This document shows, in pieces, positions 19,935 through 32,090 of a DNA stretch of 64,000 bases; the first letter of the stretch is position 1, and every line of letters starts with the position of its first letter. The notes under the pieces were generated by a model. The model had not been told where the DNA came from and did no database searches. It saw nothing but the letters and a program-made list of their open reading frames with translations. The stretch is from Fonsecaea monophora. Lineage: Eukaryota > Ascomycota > Eurotiomycetes > Chaetothyriales > Herpotrichiellaceae. The stretch covers positions 62,001 to 126,000 of the forward strand of contig NW_019173933.1 in assembly GCF_001642475.1 (NCBI RefSeq). The letters run 5' to 3'. The position numbers were made by a program, and so were the translations under genes.

Positions 19935-22910
19935 CTATGCTAGCAACTTCAGGTTCGTCATCAGATGCAGCGCCGTCTTTGCCCGCTCTCGCACGTCCAG
20001 GTCAAGGTCCGTCTCCATCTTTCTCAGGTGTGAGACGAAGCCGACCTTTTGCAACTCGATAGCTCGGTGCCTGCACCCCGCTCGATCGTTGGCGTCGTCC
20101 TCGTACGTCAAGTTGATGGCGATCCAACAGCAAGTTGACCGGATCTCTCGGTCTGCGTGGTTGCAGAAGGTCAGGATCTGCTTGAGCAGCGCGTGTTGTG
20201 AGGCTATCACATTCCGCCACTTTGGGTCGCAGGCAGCGATATGTACCAAGACAAATAAAACCTTGACGACAATCGTGTTGGGTGGTGGTGTCGTGTAGTT
20301 CTCCTTCCGCGTAGGTCCAGCTAGTGTCCGTGGCCGTAATCGATCGAGCATTATCCGGAAAAAGTCGTCCTGTCCCATTTCATCTATGACATATCTAACC
20401 AGGTCGGAAGCATTCTCGCCACAGAAAAGGTTTCGAAGGAGATCTAGTAGTTGTGCTTGAATCTGAATGTCATCGTCCACGCTGTGCTTGGTGTCAAATC
20501 CACCCGTATGCTCGGCTGTCGTCTCGGAAACTCCGCTTGTGTCTTCCTCGTTCTCGCCATCCTGCGTTGGATCCTCGCCCATGACAATGTCTTGGGGATT
20601 GTCTGCTGAGGCACCAGAACGTCTGTATGTGGTGATCTGAGGGTAGTCTCTCTCCACAAGTCCAATCACCTCGCCCTCCGGTATATCGATGGGGTCCGTC
20701 TTGATTAGAAGCTTGATCCAGCTACATCCCAACTCGTCCACGACTTCCTGCTTGAGCTTCTTGCTGGCGTTGAGCACAAGCTGTTTGAGTGCCCATAGTG
20801 ATTCATGCCGAAGCCGAACACTGGCCGAATGGGCCTGCTCGCACAACTTCTTCACCACTGTTGATTCCCCAACGCTCTCTTTGACCGCACTGAAGTCCAT
20901 AGCTAAGTTGGTCAGAACCTTGGTGGCCGCAATCCTCAGCTCTGGATTCGTCGAATTCATCAGCTTCAGAATCGGTTTGGCAACCTCTGCCTCGATGAGC
21001 TTCGTGCGTAGTGCCCGAACCGATCTTCCCAAAGCTCTTACAGCTGCGCATGCCGCCAATATCACGGACGCAGAGTTTCCTGTCATCTCGATCTCCTGGT
21101 TTGCCCCAACTTGCGCCTCATAAGGCTCCAAGGCCTGAATGATATATGGCAAAACACCCTCATTGCAAATTCGTTCGCGGTAGTCCTCCTCGAATGGTGC
21201 AAGAGCTGCCAGCGCTTTCAGACATCCTTCTCGATATTGCATCTCCTTTCTGGCTGCCCATGTTGGCCCACCAGGACCAATGCTTCTACCTAGCGTTACT
21301 GTTTCAATCTCCACCTTGTTCAATCTGTGTGGACGCCAGGGCGATAATTTGCGAGTCGCCGGGCCTTCAAAGCTTGATTTCAGACCAATGGACAGATTGA
21401 CAATGGCTTTGCCTTCGACAGCCACTTTCTGCATCTCGGGATCGTCCATGATAAGCGCAGCTAGTACTGCAGGGACGGCTTGTGTGCAATGCATGCCAGA
21501 ACATAGCTGCATCCTGCTGGGTTGATACGATGCGTCAAATTGCGCCAGATCTGGGTCCAGCATCCGCGTTATGAGCGGAACCAACAAGGACGAAAAAGAT
21601 GAACCACGGTCCTTTTTAACGAAGTGAAGGCTGTGAAGATTGACGAGTAATCTCGCGGCTAGAAGACGGCGTCTTCCACGCGACTCTCGTACGATATATA
21701 ACAGCCACGAGACGATCGCGCTCTCATCAACATCCTCGACAGTGTCTTGAGTCAGATTCAGGCTTGGCACCCCCGTCGTCGTTGGGAGAAAGGATGGTCG
21801 GCGCTTGGGCATAGCCGTGACCGAGCTTAGTGGAGGGAAGCCGGGCTGAGCAGCGTTGGTCTTTTCAGATATTGGTGCCACCGGGAGAAGGGAATCGAAA
21901 GGCCCATGTAAGCGTGAGCGCGGGACTGCAGCGCCAGAAAAATAGCTGGCTCCCCATGGCGCGCGTCGAATATCCGAGGGTGAGAAGTCGTCCCTAAGGT
22001 CGGGGAGCACAGTCCTCATAGTAGGATCTGTCAAGAAAGCCTTCGTCCGTGCTTTGGAGCCCTCTATCAACACACATAGCGCCTCCAAAACCGGGGAAAG
22101 GTGTGCAGTCGGTGGCGCTGGCTCGGGGAGACCAGTCGGAATACTACCATCGACATCGAAAAGCTCTAAGCGAGGTGGAACGAGCCCTTCTGCGACCACA
22201 AACGATGCCAACCGGGACGAAAGCAAGGTCAATACACCAGTTTCGCTCAACGCACGTTTCTGCGCCTCGAGCGTCAAGGTCTTACACAGAAGAGCCAGAA
22301 CAGCATCACAGGCCTGTTGAGATGTCAGGGTGAGACTGGCACCTCCAATTATGTTTCCAAAGCATTGTATATATCTCTTTGAATACAGTAGATCGGCAAG
22401 TTTCGAACTTTGCGGCCAATTACCCAGGGACGCGGGAGGCAGGTTATCAGCGACGGCATTCAGACACTTGAGGATCGCAAGAAGGGTTCTTGGGGCGAGT
22501 CGTCGAGAAAGGAATGACACCAGTCTTTGCAAGACATCGGTTTCAAGCAATGGTTGTACAAAAGAGGGTCCCTCTGTTGTTCAGCAGGATTAGTATTGCA
22601 TAAGGCAGGCGAAAGATAGGGCGCTCTGACCGTGGGCAATGACACAAAGGATCTGGGCAGCCTGGGTAGTCACCAACTCCACCTCTTCGGGATGTGCGTC
22701 GCCTGCGTTCAGAGTGGCCAGCTGAGCAGCTGCATCGGCCAAAATCTTCGCGAGCTGGGGAATGAGGCCATTCTGGATGTATTCGACCTTGCGCGAGACG
22801 TGCCCCGTCAGGTCATATTTGATTCTTTTCAAGGCTTGCAACTGGGCTGAAGACTGGTCTGCAGCAGCGAGATCCTGCAACGCAGATCTTGCAAGCCCGA
22901 GCGATGCCAT
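19935..22910 (-). CDS. GID5: Armadillo-repeat GID/CTLH ligase subunit (GID5/VID28, ARMC8)
   Basis: Two exons: 22631-22910 and 19935-22573, 972 residues. The 57-nt intron (22574-22630) starts GTCAGA and ends CAACAG, joining ..ILCVIAH to EGPSFVQPLLETD in frame. GID5/VID28 is the scaffold arm of the GID/CTLH E3 ubiquitin ligase and in yeast docks the substrate receptor for degradation of gluconeogenic enzymes. The protein is helical armadillo sequence throughout: N-terminal ALKRIKYDLTGHVSRKVEYIQNG repeat, LKALAALAPFEEDYRERICNEG in the middle, LRIAATKVLTNLAMDFS, LRHESLWALKQLVLNA, and at the end IRSTCCWIAINLTYEDD. An acidic insertion lies near residues 670-720. An upstream in-frame ATG at 23192 would add 94 unrelated residues. 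The ATG at 22910 fits family N-termini better. Confidence 0.85.
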
Positions 22911-23894
22911 GCGATGGAGATGAAGGACATGAACAACAGGGCCGTCAGCTGCTGAGGACTCGGTATACTTGCAATCAGCCACGCGAGCAACAACTTCTGA
23001 CGGGACAGGTGTTGTCGTAAGGTTGGGGGCGAATGTGTGGGGGACGGTGTGGCAGAAATCGTTTGGATCGGATGAGGTTTCCTGGAAGCGGAGAATGGCT
23101 GAGGAGGTAATTGGCGACCAGGACCGACTTATACTCTGGCCAGTCCGAGGATGGCGAGAAGGAAAAGTGATCTCCCTGACACCCACTGACACAATAGAAT
23201 CTCAACGGTTTAATATTCCGGATCGGATGTGTTGGTGCACATCCTTCGACTTTGCAAGGAGGGAGGGAAAAAACCTCAGTCTGACTGGGTGGCCTAGCTG
23301 CAGAGGCTTCAAGGGCTATAGCGGCACGAAAGGCGAGCCTCGGTCAGACGGGCCCAATTTTACGCAAATGAACTGCACCCATCATTGGTACAGGCCACTA
23401 GCCCTCCAAGCAGGCCCTGGTGCCCTAGCACCCTAGTCAGTGCCTAGCGAAGTGCCCCGAAAGGTTTGTCGGGCTGGGAAAATCTGGACAAATGCGCTTC
23501 TTTGGCGTCGCCTCGTGCCAACGCCGATCTCTTGCTGGGTTCCCATCATTCCATGAGCTGATCCCCCCATTTGCCCATAGTCTCAGATACAGTTTTGTTA
23601 TATTAATTCCCACACATGCACTTCGCCCGCAACATTCTTCGTCCTCTTCCACCCCGAAATAGACTTATTCTCAAGCTATATGATTATTTAGAAGTTTTCT
23701 ACCTTGACCTCATGCGCTCCCAGACTCTCGATTCCAACGCCCATTGTTTCTCGCAGCCTCCTCTGCTCTCGGCACCCTCGCCCCCGCCGCACTCTTGACT
23801 GACTTCTGGTGGCTAACCCATGCGATACATTATACGCACATGAACAACGGCTCGCAGCGACGGGCTCCCCTTCCGATGTTGAGCTTCTTTGAAT
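22911..23894. promoter_or_regulatory. Divergent intergenic region, GID5 / PHO80-like cyclin
   Basis: Nearly 1 kb between divergent genes. A CTAG-rich patch lies at about 23393-23447 (for example gccctagcaccctag). A 60-codon upstream ATG frame (about 23616-23798) sits in what would be the cyclin leader and could act as an upstream ORF, but this is unproven. Confidence 0.35.
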
Positions 23895-25007
23895 ATGCTA
23901 GCAACATCCCCATCCCCTAATCTCCCACCGACAACCGCCCGCGACTCGGGTGTTAGTGTCTACTCCTCCTCGAGTCGATCACAGCATGATCACTCGATGA
24001 TCAAGCCTGTCCACCCTCGAACTGCCACCGTCGAACAGGCCAATACCACCCGAAAACGCCCTCCCTCCTACGATCTGGACTTTCCGAAGCCCCGCAGGAT
24101 ACCCAGCACGCGGTCTCTCGATCGCTACAAATACTCCCCTCGGCCTCAGCCCCGCGTGAAGATGGTTGATGCCGCTACACAATACTCACCTCCAAACGAA
24201 CAGAAGGCTGAAAAGACCCCAACCAGTACCATTGCAGGCCTGCAATTATCCGAAGGCGAGGACCAACCACCCAAGACAGCTCCCCTCCCCTCAGCCGCGA
24301 AGAGACGTGATGGCGCAGCTGTGAATCTCCCCAAGTCGGAGAGCGGTACAAATTCAGGCCAGACCAAGAGGGTGGCCGCTGAACCCCCTCCTGAACCTGA
24401 AATCCACGCAAACGGACCCGAGTCAGAAGAGACGCAGAGCGCACAACAATCTCCAGTGAAAAAGGCACGTTCGGATGACCCACCTGTGCGAATCATGCCA
24501 CTACGATATGAGACTTGTAACACGCGGGATTTGGTGGTGTTAATATCCTCAATGCTCATGGAGCTCATCCGCTACAACGACGCAATTCCGCTACGAGAAG
24601 GCCAGCTCACCCGATTTCACTCACGAGCCCCTCCGGGCATCTCAGTTTTGGACTATCTCCAACGCTTGACCACTCACGCTACTTTATCTCCTCCTATATT
24701 GCTGAGCGTCGTCTACTATATCGACCGTCTATGTGCGCTTTATCCGGCTTTCACCATCAGTTCCCTCACCGTGCATCGATTCCTCATCACGAGCGCCACG
24801 GTCGCGAGCAAAGGCCTGAGCGACTCTTTCTGGACTAACAAGACATATGCCCGGGTGGGAGGTGTGAGTATGAAGGAACTTGCGCTGCTCGAACTGGAGT
24901 TTCTCACCAGAATGGAGTGGCGCATCGTACCGAAACCAGAGGTCTTGGTGGACTACTATAAGTCGCTGATTGCGAGAAATTCTCAGTATCAGCTCGAAGA
25001 TACATAG
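23895..25007 (+). CDS. PHO80: PHO80/PCL-type cyclin of a PHO85-like kinase
   Basis: Single exon, 370 residues from ATG 23895. The frame also opens six bases upstream, but only at a TTG. The first 200 residues are disordered, Ser/Thr/Pro-rich with several SP/TP sites. The C-terminal half is a PHO80-family cyclin box. It starts at a CNTRDLVVLISSML helix, continues through LREGQLTRFHSRAPPGISV, then DYLQRLTTHATLSPP, SVVYYIDRLCALYP, and LTVHRFLITSATVASKGLSD, ending with the WTNKTYARVGG and LELEFLTRMEWRI blocks. These cyclins activate PHO85-type CDKs that control phosphate sensing and glycogen or polarity programmes. The family contains several paralogues (PHO80, PCL6/7), and the exact orthologue cannot be fixed from one sequence. 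Confidence 0.88.
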   Translation: MLATSPSPNLPPTTARDSGVSVYSSSSRSQHDHSMIKPVHPRTATVEQANTTRKRPPSYDLDFPKPRRIPSTRSLDRYKYSPRPQPRVKMVDAATQYSPPNEQKAEKTPTSTIAGLQLSEGEDQPPKTAPLPSAAKRRDGAAVNLPKSESGTNSGQTKRVAAEPPPEPEIHANGPESEETQSAQQSPVKKARSDDPPVRIMPLRYETCNTRDLVVLISSMLMELIRYNDAIPLREGQLTRFHSRAPPGISVLDYLQRLTTHATLSPPILLSVVYYIDRLCALYPAFTISSLTVHRFLITSATVASKGLSDSFWTNKTYARVGGVSMKELALLELEFLTRMEWRIVPKPEVLVDYYKSLIARNSQYQLEDT

Positions 25008-25596
25008 CATCAACGTGTCTGACGCTGAAATCATTTTACTATCTGCATGACTTCTCCTTTCTCTTGTGTAGCTAGCTAACAGACAGCTGGGAATAGGTAT
25101 CTCTAAGCCGGAGGACCACAATATACCAAAAAAGGAGAGGGAAGTCACAGGAAATCTACGATAATTGGATGTGGTATCCGAAACCGAACAGAAAACCCAG
25201 ATTTTGGACGGCCGTTAATGTCATTGAATTAGAAAAAAGACGTAACTTCATAATCCCCACCTGAGAATCCAATGCTTTTTGAGTCTTTTGCCGCTGGGTG
25301 CGCCATAAAAGTACATGGCATTGCAAAGGTCGTGTGGCTGCTTGCCCCCAAATCACAAAGTAGATTGATCGCTGCTAGTATACAAGATTGACCCTGCGAG
25401 AAAATAAATATGACGGACAACCCAGGACGTCTTTTGTGACCGATGTCTTCATTACCTTGCTCTCATCCCAAGTCCCAGGATGACACAGCTCTCTGGCTGG
25501 CAAGGATATGGCATCGGATGCAAGGAAGCATTCATGGCAAATACCTGTTGGAGCAAGGGATGATAGGCCCGGCTCCTCCCACGGAAACCTTGGGAT
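25008..25596. other. Convergent intergenic region
   Basis: About 590 bp between the ends of the cyclin gene and the chromodomain gene. It is A/T-rich around 25190-25250. The minor frames here show no recognisable product. Confidence 0.4.
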
Positions 25597-28500
25597 TCAG
25601 AGGGAAACCGAAGCCTGTCTCTTCTCGCTCTCTCGCAACCTCTCTTCTTCTCGCTTCTTCTTCTTCTTCTTTTCCTCCTCTTCGTGCAAGCGCCTCCTTT
25701 CTTCCATGACAAACGATTTAATGTCTCGGAAGTCAATGTGCCACGAACGATTTTCTGTTTTGTTGTTGCGAGGCGTCGAATCCAGATATATGAAGTGACG
25801 ATGGTTATGGGAGTTCCCTGCTGCCCACGCGACAAACCATTCTAGTAGCAGCTTGTCCCGCGCCTTCAAGGACTCTTTATCGAACTCAGCGTCGTTCCAA
25901 GTCCCATGGGCGGGTAATGCCGACGGTGACTGGATGAGTTCGGAACTCCGGTCCCAGGGTTGAGAATGAGTAAATTCATCAGGGTTGGGAATCTGGCTGT
26001 TCCATGAGGCGTGCGAGGATCGCAAGTTTAGTCGATTTACGGATCCAATGATGCCATCATACCTAGAGAAGGTCAGCCCCGCGAATGGTTTGTAAGAGGG
26101 AAATCAACTACTTCGGTTCAAGCCCAGGGGATTCGTTTCTCCTCCGCAAGAGCCAGCCAGAAATGTCTGGGGGTAAGCCGAGCCTCCAACTTAACGGTCT
26201 GTTCCCTGATTGCTCTTCGAACCAGCGCATTATCCACGTCACCTCTTCCGGATGGCAGATCAAGGCGTCTTCCGTGATACACAAGGCTGTTCCTCGTGGG
26301 AAGAGCCTCCTCAGAGGACTTCGCTGTTTGGCTTCGGGGTTTTCCAGTTGGAGACCTGGCAACGGGGACGAGAACAAGAGCTCATGACAGAAAACATATT
26401 GACATCGGAGGACTTTGAAGAACTCGAAAAGATCGCAATATGCTCTGTGCCGCTCGTGGAATAGTATAGCGGCAATCTCGTCGGAAAGGCCATCCCGAAA
26501 GTCCTCCCAGTCGTCCTTCGCTGTGTCAATGAAAATCCGACGCGGATTCAAATGTTGCTGTAGCCATTGCTTGACAGCTTCGGCTTCGACCGGGTTCGAT
26601 TCCCCAAAGCAGATCATTACCCGTGCTTTGCGCCCAGATTTCTTCACGTTAACGTCGCCAAACAACTGTGCAAAATCCGCTTGAAACGACAGTCGCCCTG
26701 GTGCGGGTTTGATGAGAGCGTTTTCTTCCGGATGTACAGATGTGTCTTGCGTGGGACTTTCACCTTCCCTTCGCGATGGTGTTGCTGATTTCGGTGCTGG
26801 CGTTGGAGCTGGCGTTGGAGCTTTGACTGGGCTCTGTATATAAGAATCCACTAAACCTGTGTGCTCCTTTGCCGGCGTTGTCATCGGTGTTGTTGTTGTT
26901 ACGACCTGTTCCGCTGGCGTCTGTGTGTCCACTCCTGCATTCTCTCTTGTGGCGAGTCGAAGTGCAGGCTGTGAGGATTTGGGCTTGTCTATTGGTAAAT
27001 TTGTATCTCGTTCGGCATTCAAGTGTGGGACATACTCGGTCCTTGCTGAACCGGTCTCCATAGAGAACCCAGCTAGCTTATTTCGCACAACAACGTTCAG
27101 AGAGAATGCAGACTTGCCGACGGGCCCTTCATCAATACCTGCCCATCTAGGAGGTGGACTCGAGTACATAATCAGGATAAGGGTATCCCCAGGTGTAGGA
27201 TATTCCCAGACGGCAACCAAGTCGTTGTCCTTCAAGTGCTTGCCTAGCTGTTCTATATCTCGTTGTTTCGCACCATCACCCCGGATCGAGAACGTCCCAT
27301 GTTGTTTCCATTGCAGCTTCGAGTGTTAGTATGGGGAACAGTTCAATGATAAAGTAACTTACATACCCTTGTAGAGAAGTCAGAAAAACCTTTTGCCTCC
27401 ATAACGAACTTGTTCTTGAACTCCATGGTCAATAAGTGTTCCTGCCAGTCTCTTGCGACACCCCGAAGTTTGTGAAGTTTGTTAATCAACCACCCCGGCA
27501 TCCCAACCAAACTCACAATACCCACGACGCGCCCCCCAAAACGAAGGGATATCTTAAGTTCGGACATCGTTCCGTGATCTGTGCCACTTGAGGGCATTCG
27601 GCCAAGGTTGGAAGTCATGGGCTCTTTGGGAGGACCATGGTTGTAAGAAACATCCTGGGATTGTCGCTGAACCGTTGACATGCTAATGGATGTTGGGGCC
27701 TTGACCGGGGTATCAGACCTAACCGCCTGAGAAGAGGTTGCACAATTTGTGCGAGGCCGTGACGGCGACGGCCGTCTCTCTGCAAATGCGTTCGTTGACG
27801 GCCCAGGCGGTGTCAAACCGCGTGACTTGGTCCTGACACTGGAAGGTTGCGTCTCAGTCAGGATATCTTTTCGAGACTGCCTCGACGAGCCCTGATTCAC
27901 ATGGGGATGCTGCGGTGTCGAGGGTGCCGTTGGACTGCTAAGTGACGCTGCCATGGCCTGTGGTGATTGACCGCTAGGCAGGTATTGATTAGGGCCCGTA
28001 GGATTCCCTTTTCTCGTCTGCTGATCTTCGGCCTGGGGCAGCACAACGTTATTGTCCTCTGGAAGAAAAAGAGGCGAATTATCCCGTTTATGTCTTGGAG
28101 CATCGTCTTGGATTTTCAATGAGGGTTCAATTCGTCCGGGTAGGGGCCATGCATCAGCTTCTATGAGTTCGAGCTTAGAGACGTCTGGTGTACGTTCTCG
28201 GCGTGCCATTTTGGTATAATTATGCATGTGTCTCATACTTTTGAACCTCTTCCCTGCCTTGCCGTGTTCCGCATTTGCAGCTAATGGTGTTGCATGGGTA
28301 TTGCCTTGCTTCTTCCTAACAGTCATTGTATTTGCTCCTCCTTGCTTATTGTGTTGGGGTCCGAGGGTTGGGTTGACAATTGTTTTTATCTTATTAGGTG
28401 CTGCTGGACTCATCTGAACATACGCTTCAGTCCGGTGTGCGTCGGAGCTTCGGTGTGGAACAGTGTCGCCATGCGCCAGCGCCAGGGGAGAAGGCGGCGA

Positions 28501-29133
28501 ATTGGGACTTCTCAAGTCGCCCGTTGTTGCTAGAGGTATAGCTGCTTTTTTTTGGCTTGATGTCGGCTGGGCGGAGGCTGCGTCCTTCTCTGTAGAATTT
28601 TGTGGATGTGGCCGCTGCGCAGGAGTTGCATCTACCACTTCGGAGCCCTGTGGAGCTTCTTCCTTGACAGTTGGCGAACGAGATGCTCGTGGTCGCTTGC
28701 GTCCTGGTTGGTCTGCGGGGTTCGGATGAGACGATCGTGATCTTTTCGCTGAAGATGGAGACTCTGGCGACTCAGATTTTGGCGTCCGACTGGATGATCG
28801 TCTGGATAAAGTCCGCTTGGACATACGCCTCAGTGCCTCCTGTCGCTTCTTTCGTGCTGTTGCGTCTTGAAAATCCTTCATTCGCGCTTGAACCATTGCA
28901 AGCTCTTCTTCGTCCAGGAAATCCTGAGCCGCGCGCTGGCGCTCCCAATCGTCCAAGGTTCTCTGGTCCGTAAAATGCTCGGCTGGTTCCCAAGTACATT
29001 CCTCGTCACCATACCCTTCCCATTTGACGAGATATAGAGGTTTGCCTGTTCGGTCGTCCTGGTAGAGAATCCTCTCGACTAGGTACTCTGGCTCCTCAAC
29101 CGTCGTGGTTACACCATCGCTGGCATCGGACAT
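25597..29133 (-). CDS. Chromodomain protein with large C-terminal globular half
   Basis: Three exons: 27367-29133, 26112-27316 and 25597-26062. Introns 27317-27366 (GTATGT..CGAAG, with an ACTAAC branch site) and 26063-26111 (GTAGTT..TCTAG) join in frame to give 1145 residues. The N-terminal chromodomain (about residues 15-70) keeps the methyl-lysine aromatic cage spacing of HP1: Y17, W38 and Y41, followed by the TWEP motif at 47-50. That predicts binding to a methylated histone tail such as H3K9me. Residues 90-480 are disordered and Ser/Pro/Arg-rich. After about 560 comes a folded part with hydrophobic beta/alpha character, for example KARVMICFG, EAVKQWLQQHL and IAAILFHERH, then a Trp-rich tail ending in a Glu/Lys run. 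The layout recalls heterochromatin factors such as S. pombe Chp1, but no RRM was recognised and the C-terminal fold is unassigned. Confidence 0.82.
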
Positions 29134-29640
29134 CTTGACCTACCGTCCGCGGCGCTGAAATGCGACAGTATGTCAATTTATATGAATTTTGGACTATAAG
29201 TCAGTTATGAAATTCCGAGCAGAGACCTGTGCAAAACACGATGACGGGTTTTCCTGGGCAGCGAAAATTAGCAGATGCTTTCATGACCATTTCAGCGTCA
29301 GTCTAGAGTGGCGAGCGGAGATGGAGCCAGGAACGATTGGGACCACAGTGAAGCAGCGTTAGTACCGTTGATAGTGTGTATGGCAAGTGGTCAGATTCCA
29401 TGCCTGATCACGTGTGTGCCAAGATAAGTTCCAGGCTGCGCCCTGTTGATTGTCCTCCCAACCCATCATCAACTTCCTTGTGGGCCTCAATAACACCAGT
29501 TTCAGTCGGATTCAAGGCCGATAACAAGAGTCTCAATCGCCTGTCAGTGCGTCAATCACGTACTGAACACGACTGGGTCTTCCATTACAGCCCTTGATCT
29601 TGTAGTGTCTGATCGCGGGTCGCCCCAAACACCGCTGATC
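29134..29640. promoter_or_regulatory. Divergent intergenic region, chromodomain gene / RAB11
   Basis: About 500 bp shared by two divergent genes. Only short frames are present. The RAB11 frame continues upstream of its ATG to a GTG at 29605, which is not used as a start in nuclear fungal genes. Confidence 0.4.
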
Positions 29641-30375
29641 ATGGCCAACGACGAGTACGACTTTCTCTTCAAGGTCGTTCTGATCGGAGACTCAGGCGTC
29701 GGTAAATCGAACTTGCTGAGTCGTTTCACTCGCAACGAATTCAACCTTGACTCGAAATCCACCATCGGGGTCGAGTTTGCAACCAGATCCATCCAAGTTG
29801 ATACAAAGACCATCAAGGCACAAATTTGGGACACCGCAGGACAGGAGAGATATCGTGCCATCACGTCTGCCTACTACCGAGGAGCAGTCGGCGCCCTCCT
29901 CGTCTACGATATCAGCAAACATCAAACCTATGACAATGTTACGAGATGGTTGAAAGAGCTGCGGGATCATGCGGACGCCAACATTGTCATAATGCTGGTC
30001 GGGAATAAGAGTGATCTACGGCACCTACGGGCTGTCCCTACAGAAGAAGCCAAACAATTTGCCAGTGGGTGTCCTTTCGGTTCCGTGGCTAAGTCCATTC
30101 CACTGATCTGGTCGCAGGTGAAAACAATCTCTCATTCATTGAGACCTCTGCGCTGGATGCCAGCAACGTCGAACTGGCGTTCCAGAATATCCTGACAGGT
30201 GAGGTCCGGTAGCAAGGCTCTGACCGCTGGTGCTGACTTTTGGGAAGAAATCTACCGCATCGTTTCGAGTAAAGCCCTCGACAGTGGCGATGCAGCGCAG
30301 GCACCAACTGGCGGTGTGAAGATCGACATGACCCCTTCGGGTGCTCCAGATGCCAAAGGCAACAAGTGCTGTTAA
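29641..30375 (+). CDS. YPT31: Rab11-type GTPase (YPT31/YPT32, YPT3)
   Basis: Three exons: 29641-30064, 30118-30198 and 30248-30375. Introns 30065-30117 and 30199-30247 (GTGGGT..GCAG, GTGAGG..GAAG) close the frame to 210 residues. This small GTPase drives exit from the late Golgi and recycling endosomes to the plasma membrane. All G-box motifs are visible: GDSGVGKS (about 16-23), the switch I TIGVEFATR, DTAGQE, NKSDL and ETSALD. The C-terminus ends GNKCC, a double-cysteine site for geranylgeranylation by Rab GGTase. The sequence from MANDEYDFLFK to ..SSKALDSGD is nearly that of other filamentous-fungal Rab11 proteins. The first ATG at 29641 is right. Divergent from the chromodomain gene. Confidence 0.96.
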
Positions 30376-32090
30376 ACATATCAGTACAAACATCAGTGAT
30401 TATCAGGAGCTCGGCGTTTTCATACTTGCGCATGACCTGGGTGACGATGGATTGAATGTGATCATGATTCGTACGGTTCGTCGGTGGGCTAAAGTGGTTG
30501 GGTCACACGGGACAGTTGCATTTCTTTGCTCTGTTCTGTAATCGAAGACTACCTCTCAAGGTTTCCATTCGTACTCTTCGCGTTTCACAGGGAGTGACAT
30601 GTCGCAGGATGATACAAAGATACTGCAGAGGCAGAATTGGTCTGCTCGAAGTGTCCTCCGTAGAGATCAATGGTTGTTTTACGTTAGCACAACATCCCCG
30701 TAGCCGCAAAGGAACCGAAATGCCGAGCTGTGATCCAACGAACTTTCAATGTTGCCAGCGTCGGCCGTGGTCAACGATATTCCTGGGAGGAGTGCAAGCC
30801 ATCTCAGGCACATTTCTTCCATTGCAACCGCGCTGCGAATTTTGATGTTGCACAATAGCGACTCGTGGTTTACCTCATGCTCGGTGAATGTGGGCTTGGT
30901 CCACTGCTGGTGAGCTTGGTCCTTCAGACGTTCGCCACGCTCACGACTAAAGGTTGGAATGGATCCCTCTGATCTCTGGGCCACGTGAGGCCATGGATGA
31001 TCTGTAAGGAGTTCGTGCCCTCCGAGTCAGTCTGCTTTTCGAGGTGGCAGTGCCATGGAAACGGTCGATTGCGACAAGTCAGGTCAGGCAGGTGAGAAGA
31101 AGTGTTGCGTCTGCGTCTCAGCTCAGCACACTCTGGCGAGGTCGTCTTCTGCGCATACAACCCGCCAGATGTGGATGTCAGGCTTCCGCCCCGGTGACCG
31201 TTTCTGTACATACCACCTGCGAGTGGTGTGGCCGATGACTCAGCTCTGTTCACAGTGAGACTGACCATCCAATTATTGCTGTCAGGCATACGTCCTGTAC
31301 ATGGTTGCTGACTGCTTCCTTCCGCTGACCTTCTAGCGAGAGGAGGGGCGGAATCGCGCATTCCTGTGCCAAGAGGAATGAGAGGCTGATCTACGCCAAG
31401 CTCGGAGCGGACATACCGGACATATCTCTATCAAGTCACCAAAGACCCAGACTTGTCAGCCGTCAGGATACGCGATGCCACCAGATGCTTTCCCCCTCGG
31501 AAGCTTCTCTATCTGAGCCCCTCCCCAAGACAGATGGAGACCGAGACACCCGTTGTTGCGGGGTTGGAGCACCCGGCCACCATTCTCTTTACCGAGTTCT
31601 TTGGAACATGCGTCCTTGTCCTCCCTCCGGCTTCCCTCCTACCGCGAGGGGGATGCCCTATCACGCCAAGTCATTCCGGCGAGCCTGCTCTTGCCTCGCC
31701 TGAATCATGTTTTGTCATGTAACCTGGCGTGTCTGGCCCCTGTTCTGAGCGGAATGTTTGTCAGCACGGTCCTTTCACACCAACTAGTCCTGATGGAGTC
31801 GGCGAGAGAAGTGCGGGGAAGTGGAGCAGCATGAGTATCCCCCCCCGGATGGAGGCAAGGCTATACCACTGAGCAATAGGACACCCCCTGCCCCGGGTCA
31901 TGGGATTACTCCGCAATGGCTGTATTTATCCTCGGCTGTGACTGCTGTTGAGACGATGCAGATAAATTCGGTGCTCCCAGACGAGTCAGATATCTTGTTC
32001 CACTTATTTTTTGCCATTATACGCAGGAGACTGACCCTGACTCTTGACGCTTCCATCCAGACATCTTTCTGCTACTATAGAACAAGAATC
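30376..32090. other. Gene-poor stretch upstream of first monooxygenase
   Basis: About 1.7 kb with no gene I can support. Overlapping short frames on both strands (for example 30924-31361 minus, 31453-31834 plus) have no recognisable domain. A C-run lies at about 31840. The long open frame that leads into the monooxygenase opens at a GTG (31821) and has no family resemblance before the ATG at 32091, so I treat it as leader. Confidence 0.4.

Noticed and set aside
20689..21123. 144-codon frame on the plus strand
   Set aside because: Lies fully inside and antisense to the GID5 coding exon and has no domain resemblance.
30924..31361. 145-codon minus-strand frame between RAB11 and the monooxygenase
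   Set aside because: No motif and no splice-supported extension; left as intergenic.
31821..32090. N-terminal extension of the first monooxygenase frame
   Set aside because: Opens only at a GTG, has no family similarity, and the ATG at 32091 directly precedes the conserved FAD domain.
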